Part shown: positions 7,249 through 7,416 of the stretch, one piece after another
Layout: each line of letters starts with the position of its first letter
How positions within the stretch are numbered: position 1 is the first letter of the stretch
Origin: Tannerella sp.
GTDB lineage: Bacteria > Bacteroidota > Bacteroidia > Bacteroidales > Tannerellaceae
DNA: 7,416 nt
Assembly: GCA_031290635.1 (NCBI GenBank)
Contig: JAITNE010000182.1
Coordinates: 1-7,416 of the forward strand
Direction: 5' to 3'
Position numbers and translations under genes: made by a program
The notes under the pieces: generated by a model
Seen by the model: only the letters and a program-made list of their open reading frames with translations
The model's database searches: none
What the model was told of the DNA's origin: nothing

Positions 7249-7416
7249 TTAGTATTCAGGATAACAGTCCGGCGCTTGCACAGGCGCAGGAAACGACACC
7301 GGAGCCGGCTCGGCATTGTCGGAGGTCGATTTAGTAACAGTGTGGACGCATTCTGCATTTATAGCGCCTCCGAGAGCCAATGAAAAAACGAGTTTAATAT
7401 TCAGGTCTAAGACAGA
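7249..7416 (-). CDS. 3' end of a small, possibly exported protein (5' end outside window)
   Basis: A minus-strand frame enters from the window edge and ends with TAA at 7249-7251, giving at least 55 residues. The visible part has a hydrophobic stretch, IKLVFSLALGGAINA, that would suit the end of a signal peptide with cleavage after INA. A Thr/Ser-rich segment follows, then a Pro/Ala/Val-rich tail (EPAPVSFPAPVQAPD) ending CYPEY. There are two cysteines after the putative cleavage site. I recognise no family. The frame continues open past the TAA through the repeat array, so the stop may be either genuine or a disabling mutation. It points toward the glycogen operon in the same direction but is separated from it by about 530 bp. 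Confidence 0.4.
   Translation of the reverse strand, partial: SVLDLNIKLVFSLALGGAINAECVHTVTKSTSDNAEPAPVSFPAPVQAPDCYPEY

Noticed and set aside
7161..7358. Minus-strand 65-codon frame starting MQNAS as a gene
   Set aside because: Its composition is not protein-like, it ends just inside the repeat, and it overlaps the more plausible frame at 7249-7416.

Overview
This window looks like chromosomal DNA from a Bacteroidota species, probably order Bacteroidales. The evidence is the protein families (a GT3 glycogen synthase paired with a GT35 phosphorylase of the DUF3417 type, and a Tat-type Gfo/Idh/MocA oxidoreductase), promoter-like elements matching the Bacteroidales TTTG-N20-TAnnTTTG pattern, and A/T-rich leaders without clear Shine-Dalgarno sites. 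No RNA gene, insertion sequence or CRISPR array is visible.

Layout from left to right. (1) Positions 1-1368, minus strand: a complete Gfo/Idh/MocA-family oxidoreductase with a twin-arginine leader. (2) A 208-bp divergent intergenic region carries one good promoter candidate facing each way. (3) Positions 1577-2491, plus strand: an alpha/beta hydrolase of the hormone-sensitive-lipase type, ending in a short direct repeat that also sets its stop codon. It converges on (4) positions 2518-5085, minus strand: a glycogen/alpha-glucan phosphorylase. Only 12 bp separates that gene from the upstream gene of the same operon, (5) positions 5098-6714, minus strand: a eukaryote-like GT3 glycogen synthase. 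The operon pairs polymer synthesis with phosphorolysis, so it is a glycogen storage and mobilisation unit. No branching enzyme, debranching enzyme or sugar-nucleotide pyrophosphorylase gene is in the window.

(6) Positions 6715-7416, upstream of the glycogen operon, are the least ordinary part. They hold a tandem array of eleven 21-bp units plus a partial twelfth (6936-7177). On the minus strand, one reading frame runs from the window edge (7416) to a TAA at 6772-6774, crosses the whole array as heptads of pattern [P/L/S]-K-[Y/N]-F-D-Y-A, and is broken only by one TAA at 7249-7251. The part before that stop looks like the end of a small exported protein. The part after it has no start codon before the array. 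This may be a gene interrupted by a nonsense codon, a short gene followed by a noncoding minisatellite, or a sequencing error; the sequence alone does not decide.

Nothing here amounts to a recognisable new defence, mobile or biosynthetic system. The array and its hidden frame are the main thing to follow up.
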